The translations under genes and the position numbers were made by a program. A DNA stretch of 64,000 nt from Spodoptera frugiperda (taxonomy: Eukaryota; Arthropoda; Insecta; Lepidoptera; Noctuidae): assembly GCF_023101765.2 (NCBI RefSeq), contig NC_064215.1, positions 8,618,001-8,682,000 on the forward strand. Direction: 5' to 3'. A model generated the notes under the pieces. That model was not told the origin of the DNA, made no database searches, and saw only the letters and a program-made list of their open reading frames with translations. Shown piece by piece: positions 1-11,632 of this stretch; within the stretch, counting starts at the first letter, position 1; each line of letters starts with the position of its first letter.

Positions 1-1216
1 GTTATCGGTATGAACACGGCTCTACCCGTAATGTCCACTTCAAGCACGTTCATTGAATATACAAAAGTCGAGCATCTTTCCGCCCGTATCGCCCATATTT
101 AAATAACAATATGAATAACACTTCCAAAGTTGAATAAATAAGAAAGTTTTGCAGTCACGTTTAGAATACACTTTTTCAGGACATTCTGTTTATTTCATGA
201 ACTAGGTTATAATACTACTTTTTTAGAAACTTTTTTTTTATTCTGAATCTAAGATTCAGGTCAAAATTTCGCTTGTGATGAGAATTCTTAAACGCAACCC
301 ATATGATGAAAAGGAAAGAGTCCAGCTTCACTGACGGACAGACTGACGAACGATTCAAATTAACGTTTCAAAAGTGCCTAATTATGATTGAAATAAATGC
401 TTTGACTTAGAATTGGTTCAGATTAATTTTATTTAGTACTAAGGATTTATCATAAGTTACAGGACTCATATAAATGACTACTAGGTTCTACAATAGACAT
501 GAGAAATAGGTTTCTTTCCGAATACATATAGTAAACAATTTTATTTGTTGCTATTAAACGAGAAACCTCTCAATTCAATATATTTCTTGTCAATAACAAA
601 AAAATATTGGAACATATCTTTGTCAAATTAAAGTAATAGTTTTGACATTGTTATCAAATGTATCATCATGTATTTGATTTGTGTTCAAAAATATGTTTTG
701 GCTCTTTTAAATCAATATCTATGAACATCACTCACTGTTTAGTTTTGAAATAATAAAATGTATCTACATTTTTTCCTAGTTTAATGATAGTCCCACGTTG
801 TTATGCCGTAACTATTGCTGAACAATGACATATTACTAACAACTTCAAACTTCTACTGATTTTGGAATCGAAATACACATATTATAATGTTTTTATTAAA
901 CAGCTTCTTTTTTTATTTTAGTTTACCTGTTTGTTTGTTTGGGTCAAAATTAATAATTGGGATTTAATCCCCTACTTGACGTCCGATCGATTTGATGCCC
1001 ATACAATATAAGTGCTTTAAAAACGTTTAATATAAAAATAGTCCGGTCAAATTAGACCAAATAATTAGGGTGAAATTACATAAATTCGCAACAAGCTGAA
1101 TTTCGGTACAATTGTTCAAAACACGATTATAAACAATAGCTGAAAATCATTCCCGTAAAAAAAATATCCATAGATACAAACTAGAAACAATGAAATTCGC
1201 TATTTTCAGCAAAACG
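1..1216. other. AT-rich non-coding stretch
   Basis: No gene or recognisable repeat is seen. The first 102 bases are less AT-rich and stay open in plus frame 1, ending at a TAA at 100-102. That is only 33 codons, with no start or splice signal that I can tie to it, so I do not call an exon. Confidence 0.5.
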
Positions 1217-1530
1217 GCATTTGAATAGAACTCAAAATCACAACACATTTAAATATTAACCTACCATCCTAATCCTACCAAAGTTAACTTTCACTCTGTA
1301 AGAAAATCCCAATCCACTTGAACACTCCATGTTTAGAATTAAATTGTATATAGGTAAACCGTTAGCATAATTACTTCCCTGGTTCGGCTCAAAACACTTT
1401 CAAATAAGATCCCGATAAAATGGTTCGCCATTTTCCATTATTTGAAAGCCACAAAATATCAGAAAATCTCATTGGTAACTCATCAACAAATGGATGAGGA
1501 AGGAAGGTCTCGATAGGGAAAAATCCGAGT
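1217..1530 (+). repeat. 314-bp direct duplication, copy 1
   Basis: This block is repeated 696 bp downstream at 1913-2226. By eye I count nine substitutions and no net indel over 314 bp, about 97% identity, so the duplication is fairly recent. The 382 bp between the copies is not repeated. No terminal inverted repeats, tRNA-like boxes or tail are visible, so it does not look like one of the window's SINE or Helitron families. Near its middle lies a strong inverted repeat (1397-1448), identical in both copies. I do not recognise the sequence. Confidence 0.85.
1397..1448. other. Compound hairpin inside duplication copy 1
   Basis: The outer arms CTTTCAAATAA (1397-1407) and TTATTTGAAAG (1438-1448) are perfect 11-bp complements. 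Inside them a second perfect 7-bp stem, AAAATGG / CCATTTT, closes a TTCG tetraloop at 1424-1427. A transcript of either strand could fold into a two-stage stem-loop. Whether it is transcribed cannot be told from the sequence. Confidence 0.7.
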
Positions 1531-1912
1531 TCAAGGTGGCGTGGAAATGTGCATTCGGTGACAATTGCAACTGTTACAACTTTTTATTCCGTAACGGTGT
1601 CTTGAGAAAAAAGTATTAATATATTGTTATCGATAACTTAATATCTACATAATATGTGTATTTATTGGTTATTTAGTTTAGATGTTTGTACGGAAACAAT
1701 AAAGTCACCACTCACCTGAACTATTTTTATAGAAGTATTTTCGTAATATGAAATTGTAAAAAAAATAAGTTAGGAAGTATGCCACGTTGTTATAGAACGT
1801 GGGACAGTTTTAATTGTAAACTAATACACGCCAAAACTGTTGAGTCAAAAATAACATCTTTAAAAAAAAATCCATACATCATCATCTGGAAAATTAAATA
1901 CCAACTTAAAAA
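1531..1912. other. Spacer between the duplicated blocks
   Basis: Unique AT-rich sequence that separates the two 314-bp copies. A 72-codon open frame from 1779 runs into copy 2. Its composition and its overlap with the repeat make it a chance frame. Confidence 0.5.
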
Positions 1913-2226
1913 GCATTTAAATAGAACTCAAAATCACAACACATTTAAACATAAAGCTACCATCCTAATCCTACCAAAGTTAACTTTCACTCTTTAAGAA
2001 AATCCCAATCCACTTGAACACTCCATGTTTAGAATTAAATTGTATATAGGTAAACCGTTAGCATAATTACTTCTCCGGCTCGGCTCAAAACACTTTCAAA
2101 TAAGATCCCGATAAAATGGTTCGCCATTTTCCATTATTTGAAAGCCACAAAATATCAGAAAATCTCATTGGTAACTCATCAACAAATGGATGGGGAAGGA
2201 AGGTCTCGATAGGGAAAAATCCGAGT
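1913..2226 (+). repeat. 314-bp direct duplication, copy 2
   Basis: Second copy of the 1217-1530 block, in the same orientation. The differences cluster near the left end (around 1950) and around 2072-2081, and the central hairpin (2093-2144) is unchanged. The right edge is sharp: after the shared sequence ending ATCCGAGT the two copies diverge completely. Confidence 0.85.
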
Positions 2227-3589
2227 ATAAGTAAGTAAATGTATCGGTAGTGTGTGTAATGTTTTATTTATTGATTTAATGTATTATTGGATAAGCATTA
2301 TTTTTGAAAAATATTAACGTTCTGCAATTCTCCTACACATAAACTATAAGTGTACCAAATTTTATGCTCCTACGTCCGCGCAATTTTCGTAAAAAGAGTT
2401 ACAAAGTTTTTGCTTCACGTATTAATATATAGATTGTAAAGAAATCTGCAGACTTTTTAAAGACATACAGTTTGAAAATACCTACGTAACTGCGATCCTT
2501 AAACCGCTTACAACGAGAACAAGCAATATGACCTGCTTATTTACTGATACTTTAAATCAAAACCATAATAGGTAACAAAAGAGTCCATAAAATAATATTC
2601 TACCTACTCAGGATATTTACAAAACTTTCAAAAACAAAAAAGGTTTTCTTTCACTTTACGCATGTCTTAATATTAAAACCGTTTGTAATAAAATGTGACC
2701 CTATTTTCAATTCAAAACAAACCTCTTCGCTTATAACAGTCACAAGTGTTGCTAGTAGTTGTAAGGGTCACATAAAGTCATATTATTGGATAAGTAACCG
2801 AAAGTTTGTCGCATATGCGATCGACTGAAGTTGCAAGTTTTCTTTTGGTTTCGTTGGATTTTAAGTCATAAGTTTAAAGCGATTAAGGTAAATTTTTCTA
2901 TTTAGCAAATTTATCGTAGGAAATTCCACTTTTTGATAAAAATAAATACCCCTTATTAAAGTGGACAAGTCTATTGTTGTATAAATGAGAAGTAGGCACG
3001 TGCCATTACAGAAAAAAAAAATACAATGCCTTAAACCGTTTCTCAGCTTAGCCTATCTAACCTCCATGTAGTTGATACAAGAAAATCCAAGCGAACTAAA
3101 TATAAAAGTAACTGTCTTTTCCACTAAATTCACGAATTTAGGTTAAAAACTAAACGGTATTTTTTACAACGTACCTATCTGAAACACGCAACCGCTCCTA
3201 ACCGACACACGTACCAGAGATGATTCAAACCATTTCTTGCTACGGGCTGTTAAAAATTTTATTGAATGCTGTTTTTATGCTCGGGCATATAAAATCGAGT
3301 ATAGGTCCTTGTAAGGTGTAAAATCGGTCTATTTTTTACGCCCCCAAAAGTCGTAACTAAGCGAGTGGATTTTTATTTGTGACACTTTTTTCTGAACTGT
3401 TACTTTTGTAAGGGTTCGTTCACTAGCGTTAACGGTGCTGAGAATTGTTGATGAGATTGTAAGATGCTCAATATTCATTTTTGAAGTCATATCAAGTCAC
3501 TAAAAATGTCTTAAACTTAGTCCAAACAAACAGAAGCTTCTTTCTAAATTATTAAATTGTAAGATTGCATACCCACAAAGTGGATACAC
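2227..3589. other. AT-rich non-coding stretch
   Basis: No gene, repeat family or splice-framed GC-rich island recognised. Confidence 0.5.
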
Positions 3590-3716
3590 GACCTGATTAA
3601 GGTCGCAGCGAGCCGCTGGATGCAGGTGGCTACCAATCAGTCTATTTGGAAGTTATTGGAGGAGGCCTATGTTCAGCAATGGACGTCTTATCGCTAATAT
3701 GTTGATGATGAATTTA
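3590..3716 (+). pseudogene. 3' end of an RTE-like LINE (reverse transcriptase C-terminus)
   Basis: A 35-codon frame reads DLIKVAASRWMQVA near its start and EEAYVQQWTSYR before a TAA stop at 3695-3697, followed by a degenerate TGATGATGA tail. This matches the extreme C-terminus of non-LTR retrotransposon proteins common in moths, whose pattern is roughly V-A-x-S-R-W-M then E-A-Y-V-Q-Q-W. Short tandem 3' repeats in place of poly(A) are typical of RTE-clade elements. The remaining megabase-scale domains are absent, so this is a 5'-truncated dead copy. Related fragments are at 10161, 43473 and 51625. Confidence 0.75.
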
Positions 3717-5685
3717 TGCTAAATCATATCTTATTTATGCAATTTCATAGAATTTATGCTAAAGATTGGCCAAAACGCCTAAGTCAACTACATACTTAAT
3801 TATAATAATTTTAAGACTATTTTCAATCAAGAACGCAAAAATCTTACCAGTAGACGCTTAACTTAGTGCGAAGGCACTAGAATTCCTTTACGTTCCTTAT
3901 AAAACATTGAGTTGCTATTTGTAACGAATTTCATTTTATGTTTACTTCTTAACTTTCGTATTTAGACATTGATAGGGTTATAAAGCGTGTTCCGAATTCA
4001 TTCATACGGTTATACTTAAAGTCGACTTTTTATTTATCGACTTACGATGTGACTGATTTAAGAGCACCATTTTATTATTAAACTGTTGTGCTGTAAAAGT
4101 TATGTTTCTGGCTTTATAAAGGCGGCTACATACTGCTGAGTAAAGGTTTCAAGCGTTATTTCTGACTGAAGTAGAATTTTGTTGGTTTTATTGAGTTCTA
4201 ACTATGAAGTAAGTACAAAGAGGAGATATCATAACGTGATTGTGTAAGTATTTATCTTCTGACTAATATTTTTGTCGTGGCAAGGATTCGGACAATAAAA
4301 CGGAAAATAACTTTTGCCTTTTAACCGATTTCACAGAAAATTTGTAAGGAGGTAGCATAAAATCAGCAGACGGACATTTGATACTTTTTATCCAAGCAAT
4401 TGCCGAAAATCCTTCGGGAACGGGCAAAAACGCAATTGCACGTACAAAGTAACGATTTTTTTTACTTACAAATACATCTTGTCTTTAGGATTCACCCTTC
4501 GTAAGACGGATAACAACAATAATAACATAATTACTAACTAATTAATCAATTACAACACCTGTTAACTGTTCCAGTTGATTGATTTCATACGAAATCCTTT
4601 ACTATATCATCATTATTATATGTATATGTATGACATAACAAATAGTACATCCGTTTGTATTAGCAAACATCATTAATCATTATGTAATTAATACTTAATT
4701 AATCAATGTTTTATATTATTAATTAATTTAATTAACATTAATTTATTTACAGATTCATTAAATGGATATTTTTAATCATGTTCTAATTATGATTGTGTTG
4801 TTTGTCGAGTGAGAATTAATTACAAATGTTAAACAAGATATTTTGGGTTCGATTTTAATTGAGAAAAATGTACCATAGTGACAAAAGATGAAGGAAAAGG
4901 AAAACTGGACTTATAATTTCTAATTATAAGTTTGAAATCGGCAACCCGCATTGAGCAAGCGTGGTGATTAATGCTCAAACCTTTTCCATGCGAAAAGAGG
5001 CTTTGATTAGCACTGGCCATTAATAGGCTGTAGATGTGGACGTTTATATTTTACCATAGTGATATTTTTTTAATGTGCTATGAGTATTGTATGAAGTCTA
5101 GCATTTTAGATACCTACTTAGTTTAGGTAGCCTATGACAAAAAGTAGGTTCTTTTTAATATATACTCCACTACGACTTACCGCCTACACAGAACGAAAAT
5201 CATGATTTTAAATCTCGCTTTCCTTTCAAGGTCTTATTACTACTTACAATCAATCACTGATAATAGGGAGACAAGGAAAAAAATTCGCTCAACATTCAAA
5301 TACCGACCTTCCCCATTTGTAAATTGGATCTCTTTTTCAACTTAACAAGGTGACAGGTGATCTTGTCGGCGACTTACCTAAAACAAAAGAAAAACAATAT
5401 TAAAGGAATATGTCAATAGAAAATGTAGTGATCTTTTTTTAGGAAGATTGCGGATAATAGTGGCTTAGGAATCAATGTTTTATATTCTGATACATATAAA
5501 GAGGCGTAAGTCACGGTTCAAATAGTTGGTTTGTGCGAATGAGCACTACTTTAGCTGAAATCACAGGGAAAAAAACTAGTCTAGAAGTTCTACCTAATCT
5601 CAAATACCTAGTAATTATCAATAGTCAATATGGACTCCTGCTTTCAGATAGTCTGTAGACGATTCGCTTCCATTAGAACTAAAGT
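3717..5685. other. AT-rich non-coding stretch
   Basis: No gene seen. It contains a small inverted repeat at 4020-4043 (AAGTCGA / TCGACTT) and a very AT-rich tract at about 4680-4750 full of TTAATTAA-type motifs, which could bind homeodomain proteins but is equally expected in AT-rich DNA. Confidence 0.45.
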
Positions 5686-5849
5686 TGACTGCACGGTTGG
5701 AGCGGTGGTTGAGCAACTGGCTGCTGCAGGTTTGATTCGCGCACGGAGCAACTCTCGGTCCTTAAATTGTTGTTTCGGCCTGAGTGTCATGCCTATGTGA
5801 ACTTGTAAGTTCATAAACGCAGCCTGTCTTTTTTTTAAAAAAAAAAAGA
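5686..5849 (+). repeat. Family B SINE, diverged copy
   Basis: It contains the motifs TTGAGCAACTGGCTGCTGCA, then a degenerate RNA polymerase III B box (GGTTTGATTCGCGCACGG), then AATTGTTGTTTCGG and TATGTGAACTTGTAAGTTC. The better copy is at 9450-9640. The right end is an unusual run of T directly followed by a run of A (about 5828-5846). The tRNA-like box and repeat status support a tRNA-derived SINE. The exact left edge is uncertain. Confidence 0.6.
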
Positions 5850-7096
5850 AAGTTCACGTTGTTTCTCTCAGGTAATTTGATTTGATTTGATACCAGTAAG
5901 AGTAAGTAAGGCTTCTCTAGCACGGTTAGATATTATGAAAAATGTTCAAATCTTTTATTGGCATTATTACTGTACTATGTCATTGAAAATTCAGTTTTAT
6001 CGGTATTTAGATAAGCTTTAGATTTCAATAGATTTTTAATGTAAGATCTCGTCAGCAATGGTTTCCAACTACCAAAGTGACATATTGGCAAAATAATATC
6101 ACACATGTTAGCCATAAAATACATGTGCAGTAAACATAATGTTTCAAGTATAAGAAAGTCATAAAAATAAATTGTATACTTTATTGCAACGTCGCATAGT
6201 GTGCAGCATTAAATTCATGTGCAACAATATTATATAGTAGCGGAGTATGTTGGCTTTTATTGTTTTATGTAGATTTCTTTATTATTCTTATTAGTAATAG
6301 ATTTGTAGATACTTATCACTTTGTTTATTAATAATTTGAACCATTTATATGGGTTGTGGTTTTTAATTAAAATTTTACTATGTTTATTTTACTACTTGTT
6401 ATATTTTACTAATTTTACATTACGTTATATTATAAAAATATACATGTCTGCACTAATAAAAATATATTATTAAATAGCTACGTCTGATTTCGTTTCGGTA
6501 TTTCTACTCAGTATATTTCCTATATATTCTCTATATATTCCATATTATATCAAAGTATCATGTATATACCTTAGAAAAAAGGACATATCCAACTCATAAA
6601 ACTCAATACCACTTTACCTAACCCTTGCTAGACATAAAATTACAACCACTCTGTCTTCCAAAAATATAATAACAACACTAAGACAGATTAAGCGTACACG
6701 GATCTCATTACCGAAATATATTTTCGGCAATTCGGCCTAATCCTTTACGTGTATTCCGGGAAAAAATAGCCGAGTCTCAAGTGTTGGCCATCCATCAAAT
6801 ACGAGTAGCAAGTGCTCTTGGCAAATTAACATGGAGTATACGATATTTGGATAAGAGGTCAGTTTAATAAGTATTCTTGTAACACTTCTTATTATATTGG
6901 ACGAAAATAAATTCGATTCTATTTTCGTAATGAAGTGAAGATGATAAAAAATACCTATTTATTTGTTTTTTGTACTATTATTTTGGGTTGAAGTTCGTTG
7001 TCATCTCAAAACAGACTTAAAGGACGTTAATTGTTAATTGACCAATATTCATAATTATTTTTTTCTGCTTTAAACCTTAAAACCAATCTATATATA
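5850..7096. other. AT-rich non-coding stretch
   Basis: Nothing recognised apart from several AT-only runs (6400-6560). Confidence 0.45.
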
Positions 7097-7211
7097 CGTC
7101 ATGCCATTTATCCCTGAAGGGGTAGGCAGAGGTCCACATTACGGCACGTAATGCCACTATAAAATGTACACCCACTTTTCACCATTTGTGTTATAAGTCC
7201 CATGTAATAGG
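7097..7211 (-). repeat. Family A SINE, 3' fragment
   Basis: Read on the minus strand this is the 3' half of the tRNA-derived SINE. It contains GGTAGGCAGAGG, ATTACGGCACGTAATGCC and the segment ACCATTTGTGTTATAAGTCC. It stops at about 7211, where Helitron-like sequence begins, so the tRNA head is missing. Confidence 0.8.
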
Positions 7212-7348
7212 AACTACCTAGAAAAGCAAACCATACCCTGCTTATATACCAAATTCCATCAAAATTCGTTCAGTAGTTTCAGCGTGTTAACGGATAAACA
7301 TCCAAATATGCAAACAAACAAACGTTCACATTTATAATATTCGTGTGA
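7212..7348 (-). mobile_element. Helitron-like 5' end fragment
   Basis: On the minus strand it begins at 7348 with TCACACGAATATTATAAATG, preceded by A (T at 7349 on plus). That is the 5'-TC terminus type of a lepidopteran Helitron. It continues with ACGCTGAAACTACTGAACGA and AATTTTGATGGAATTTGGTA. The 3' hairpin and CTAG end are not seen where it meets the SINE remnant at 7211, so it is truncated there. Confidence 0.6.
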
Positions 7349-8348
7349 TTACTATTTAATAGTACAGCACTTTTTACTTAATATATATATAGCCTTTCTC
7401 AAAAGCTCGTATAACTATACCTTGGAGAAAACTCATAAGTTTCCCCTCACAATATTAAACTTGTGCTCAATAACATCTGCTCTATTTCTTTGTTCTCACA
7501 AACGAACAATTTTCAATAAGTTTGTAAAGTAAAATACTCATTTTATTAGTCTACGTAGACTTGAAACTTTATAGTATTGTCCACGATAATATTGTTTTAT
7601 AAACTCGCTATGTTATTAGTCCGTAGGTGATTTAAGGATATACTTAACTTAATAAGAATACTAAAATAATATTTGATACTTATCCTTTATCATAAATAAC
7701 TGTATTTATTAGTGCAAACTAATATCACAATATATAAAAAATATGTATATAAGTAAATTAATTGATAACAACGATGTTTACTCACGTAAAACTATTGAGA
7801 AAAGCCCTACTACTTTCAAGTTATAACGGAACTCTTATTCATGAGCCGGGTATGCATACATGGACGTAAGACATTACACAGCCGGCTATTTTCAAATAAT
7901 TATTGAATTAGAAAAATAACATTTTGTTTAAATATAAACACGAGATAAACGAAAAATAACAACTTTACATCATACACAACACTTACTTACTCCCTTAACA
8001 TTTTTGACTACTACGTAAATCCAAGAATTGAATAAAAAAATGACGATGAAAAACTCTTAAGTTGAGGTGAATTGAGGCGTGAATTGATGATAATCTGTTC
8101 CCGTAGGATCCGCCTTCGCACTTAATTACATAGACTGTTGAGTACCAAGAGAAGAATCGACGAAAACCCACTTCATATCAAGTATTTGTTGCCCGTAATA
8201 CTCGTCAAATATAACAATAATCTTGGACAAATGAAATGTAATGTGATGAATTATGTGAAGAACTCTAGAACTAATATATGGTAAATGCACGTCAGCTTTT
8301 TTAAAATTAATTATTACATAACTATAGCTAAATATAATAACATAAAAC
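7349..8348. other. AT-rich non-coding stretch
   Basis: No gene or repeat recognised. The 74-codon minus frame at 8126-8350 overlaps the next repeat's edge and has no supporting signal. Confidence 0.45.
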
Positions 8349-8509
8349 ATGTCGCTTTCGCTGTCCCTATGTTCCTTTGTATGCTTAAATCTTTGAAACT
8401 ACACAACGGATTTTGTTGCTATTTTTTTTAAAAGATAGAGTGATTCAAGAGGAAGTTTCATATGTAAGTATAATACATGCACCCGTGCGAAGCTGGGGCG
8501 AGTCGCTAG
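8349..8509 (+). mobile_element. Helitron-like 3' end fragment
   Basis: The right end reads GCACCCGTGCGAAGCTGGGG then CGAGTCGCTAG followed by T at 8510. This is a GC-rich potential hairpin 10-12 nt before a CTAG terminus with a T flank, as in Helitrons. Upstream are the family phrases CTGTCCCTATG and AGATAGAGTGATTCAAGAGG. The 5' end is not defined. No Rep/helicase coding is present, so it is a non-autonomous relic. Confidence 0.6.
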
Positions 8510-8811
8510 TTTGTGTATAAACACAATATTTTTTTTTATTAAAAGCTTGTATTTATAAACTTCAGTTTTATTAAATTTGGGTGATTTTATTTTCCGATAT
8601 TAAAATCTATAAAATTAAATTACTTTTCCGAATTGGATTTTCTGTGCTTATGTTTTTTAAATCGATACTGATAGGTTTCAATTCACGCACCGTTCCTTTT
8701 GTACCTACATCGTTATTTAATTAAATAACAGATTTATTTTCAAGTTAAACAACTACAGTTTTTGGAATAGTTTGAAAAGCCTACGATTATTGTCTTATAA
8801 GTTGGCTTTTT

Positions 8812-8925
8812 TGAGGGTGGAAAACCATCCAATAACTTCTCCCGAGAAGGAGTATCAGACTCTTACTGACTAAAAAAAACCACCCCGTTCCAACTCCTGC
8901 TTTTCAAGCCGCTTAGACCTGCTAA
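8812..8925 (-). repeat. Family C repeat
   Basis: Minus-strand copy of the short GC-rich family whose plus-strand pattern is CCGGGGCTCCGG, AAAGCAGGAGTAGGAACGG, GTCAGTAAGAGTCTGACACTC, then GGGAGAAGT. Here the arms CATCCAATAACTTCTCCCG and TCAGACTCTTACTGAC are clear; the CCGGGGCTCC end is eroded. Confidence 0.75.
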
Positions 8926-9449
8926 TGACAAACTTGACTACTGTACTCAAAACTCGCACACACAGCTACATACAGATAATATAGTAAGACAACGTACACA
9001 CGTAGATATAAATACACTACTTTTTAAAATCAAGCAAGTAAAATAACAAATGCTAAATCTACTAAGGCAGCATAAAAGTCACACACATACTTTTGTCAAC
9101 GTAAAAATAAAATGGCGTCCAATCTTGGCGGTTTTAACTTGAATTGTAACAACTTATCACGCGAACATAACACGTATTAATCACATGTTATCCTTACACG
9201 ATCATAGCTAAAGAATTATAGTGACAGAATTTAAATAACTTGTGATTTTTCCATGCTTACATTTCACTGGAGGCATGCAAAACTGTATTTTTAAAGCTAT
9301 AACCGTGCACTCATATTTTTTAAAATAGTAGTACTATACTTTAGTCAAACATAGAACGGGCTTTGACTAGATGAAGTGACACTATCTAAGAAGTGGATGG
9401 TAATGATTGGATGCGATGAGATAAAGATCGAGCTCAGTGGCGAAATGTG

Positions 9450-9640
9450 ATAAAGCCTGGCAGGGCTGGGCAACTGGCTGCTGTGCAACGTGTAATGGTT
9501 TTGATTCCCGCACGGGGTAATTCTTTGTGTGATCCAGAAATTGTTGTTTCGGTTCTGGGTATCATTTTTATGTGAACTTATATTGTTTGTAAACGCATCC
9601 ATGTCACAGTAGGAAATCCTAGCAAAGTGGGGCAAAGTGT
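9450..9640 (+). repeat. Family B SINE
   Basis: Best copy of the second SINE family: GGCAACTGGCTGCTGTGCAA, a B-box-like GGTTTTGATTCCCGCACGG, AAATTGTTGTTTCGG, then GTAAACGCATCCATG and GAAATCCTAGCAAAGTGGGG. The tRNA-like B box near the 5' end fits an RNA polymerase III-derived SINE. The minus-strand 96-codon frame across it is a shadow. No unambiguous target-site duplication was found. Confidence 0.65.
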
Positions 9641-10160
9641 AAAATAAAACATCACTACAGAAAAAGATCAGCAGAGAATCGTATCTAATAACCTTGTTGA
9701 CCTTTTGTTCAATCTCTTCATCTCACAAGAGTACACAAAACTCTTTTTATTTACCCAAATAACTTCCACAGCAAACTCAGTTAACTCAGGCTAGCCCATC
9801 CATTACATATAATTTGACTAGCCAAGCTAATTGTCCCCGATGACTATTCAACAGCATTAGACTATAATAGCCGCAGATAGGCGGGCAACACTACATTATT
9901 TTGCAGTTGGTAACACATAAATTTTGCAGAGGAACTGTTTTGATTAATTGTCGCTGTGTGATAGTGTTGTTAGTGGAGTTGTAATATTTTAGTGTTTCAT
10001 ATGTTACCTGGTATTAGGAGTTGGTTTTGGTATTTCAATATTCCTTGTTCAAAGCGCTAAGTAAATAGTGTTACGGTTTGTTACACAATGTGTGGTTTAA
10101 CTTTAAAATCTTCACCTTAATCATACATTTTGGATTTGGCCTTAAGTATAAAGTACTAGG
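9641..10160. other. AT-rich non-coding stretch
   Basis: Nothing recognised. The end near 10120-10160 may be decayed upstream coding of the LINE remnant that follows. Confidence 0.4.
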
Positions 10161-10288
10161 TGGACCGACTATATCGTCAAAGTCGCGGGGAGCCAGTGGA
10201 TGCAGGTGACGGCTTGTCGTTCTACGTGGAAGACTAAGGGGAAAGCCTTTACTCAACAGTGGACGTATGTCGGCTGATGATGATGAAG
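10161..10288 (+). pseudogene. 3' end of an RTE-like LINE
   Basis: A 38-codon frame starts WTDYIVKVAGSQWMQV and ends FTQQWTYVG before TGA at 10275-10277, with a TGATGATGATGA tail. The WTD-IVKVAGSRW pattern is the conserved C-terminal end of a moth non-LTR reverse transcriptase. The copy is 5'-truncated and diverged from the 3590 copy. It cannot transpose by itself. Confidence 0.8.
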
Positions 10289-10710
10289 CAATTGAGACCT
10301 TGATCGTGTAAAGTCTTATCAAGCTTCTCTGTCATTTTATAAAGAATTTATATAGACAGAATTATTGAGAGTGTCTTCAAATTAGATAGCGTTTAAGTAT
10401 TTAACCAATAGTCCTGTATTTAACACGGTATGTTACCGGACCTGTGATAGTATAGTGCAGTTTACTATATCGCTTTCATATTTAACGACGTTCACCTATT
10501 TACTTAGAAAGTATTGATTATATTGCTATTAATGTAAGTTAAACCTTCCTGTACACGACTCATCAGTAACTTCCTGCACTTTCTTAGGAACTTCACCTTG
10601 ATGCTTCGGCAAATGCTTGGAAAAATAAAATTCATTTAAATACAAGTGACAGACTATTTTAAATTAGACACCCAAAACAATCTTAAAACAGTTCCAAAAA
10701 TACATTAGCT
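10289..10710. other. AT-rich non-coding stretch
   Basis: Nothing recognised. Confidence 0.4.
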
Positions 10711-10990
10711 TCTAGCATAAGGTATAGTCGTGTCGTCACGCCTTTTATCCCTGAAGGAGTAGGCAGAGGTGCACATTATGCCACTGTACAATTTATACCC
10801 ACTTTTCACCATTTGTGTTATAAGTCCCATGTAATAGGGGATGAGCCTATTCCCATATACTGGGCACAATTCCAGGTTCCGTGCTAATAACCGAAAATAG
10901 TCCTGTAATCTTTGCCCGACACGGGAATAGATCCTTGCCCGGTAGTCGCACTTGCAACCACTCGGCTAACGAGGCAGTCTAGCATAAGGT
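10711..10990 (-). mobile_element. Family A tRNA-derived SINE with 13-bp target-site duplication
   Basis: The body (10724-10977) is flanked by perfect direct repeats TCTAGCATAAGGT at 10711-10723 and 10978-10990, the mark of LINE-mediated insertion. On the minus strand the order is a tRNA-like head (complement of CCACTCGGCTAACGAGGCAG, an A-box region, and a degraded B box), the central conserved part with TGGGCACAATTCC, then GGTAGGCAGAGG and the 3' end CGTGACGACACGAC. It is about 254 bp and near full length for the family here, with small internal deletions. Confidence 0.9.
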
Positions 10991-11477
10991 CTTTACAGAT
11001 AATAACAATTTAATGTAAAAGTAAAACAAATAGAATATACTATAGGGTCTATAATTCTATAGGGCCCATAAAGCATTACGCATAAGAAACTTCTAAGTCA
11101 CTCGTTTAAAGGGATATCGTAATTGGGTAAGACATAAAATGTACTATCGATGGTTTATACCATTGCGATAATTCAATCAGTGCTTATAACCGGTATGGCA
11201 AACATTACTAGCCCGCTTTCCCATACACTTCCATGTAATATGTGGAACCAAGAGCGAGAGTTAGTACTTTCTAGGGGACATTAAGGGCATGTCCATTTTC
11301 GTATTTATTTGTCGATTGTACTTTTCTAATGTTTAGGACGTATGTATGTTGATGTTTGTGGACATGGATAAAAGATTTTTATTTCATTCACAAAAGTATG
11401 TTTGATTCGAAGACGAAACTTTAGATTTGATAGTCGGCTAGGAGTTGTTTGTAGGTATTTCTTATCAGGCATTGCAC
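10991..11477. other. AT-rich non-coding stretch
   Basis: Nothing recognised. Confidence 0.4.
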
Positions 11478-11632
11478 CATGGGGGCTCTGTGGTTGAAAA
11501 GGACACCGTATCTCCTTTAGGAGTAGATGGTGTCCACTACGGAGGTTTTAGTAAGGTAAAAATCCTTCAAACCCTGATTTTACTTTAAAAAAGCTAGGCG
11601 CCTTATAACGGTTTCCCCCCATCAAAAAAAAG
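11478..11632 (+). repeat. Hairpin-bearing dispersed repeat (single copy here)
   Basis: Contains a perfect inverted repeat GGACACC (11501-11507) / GGTGTCC (11529-11535) enclosing a second stem CTCCT / AGGAG. It continues into CACTACGGAGGTTTTAGT and ends in a CCCCCCATC run before A-rich sequence. I recall similar sequences as dispersed repeats in noctuid genomes, but only one copy lies in this window, so repeat status is from memory. Confidence 0.4.

Noticed and set aside
1..102. 33-codon open plus frame at the window edge
   Set aside because: Too short, no splice donor or known similarity; could be checked with the sequence to the left.
4680..4755. Cluster of TTAATTAA homeodomain-like sites
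   Set aside because: Expected by composition in such AT-rich DNA; no independent support.
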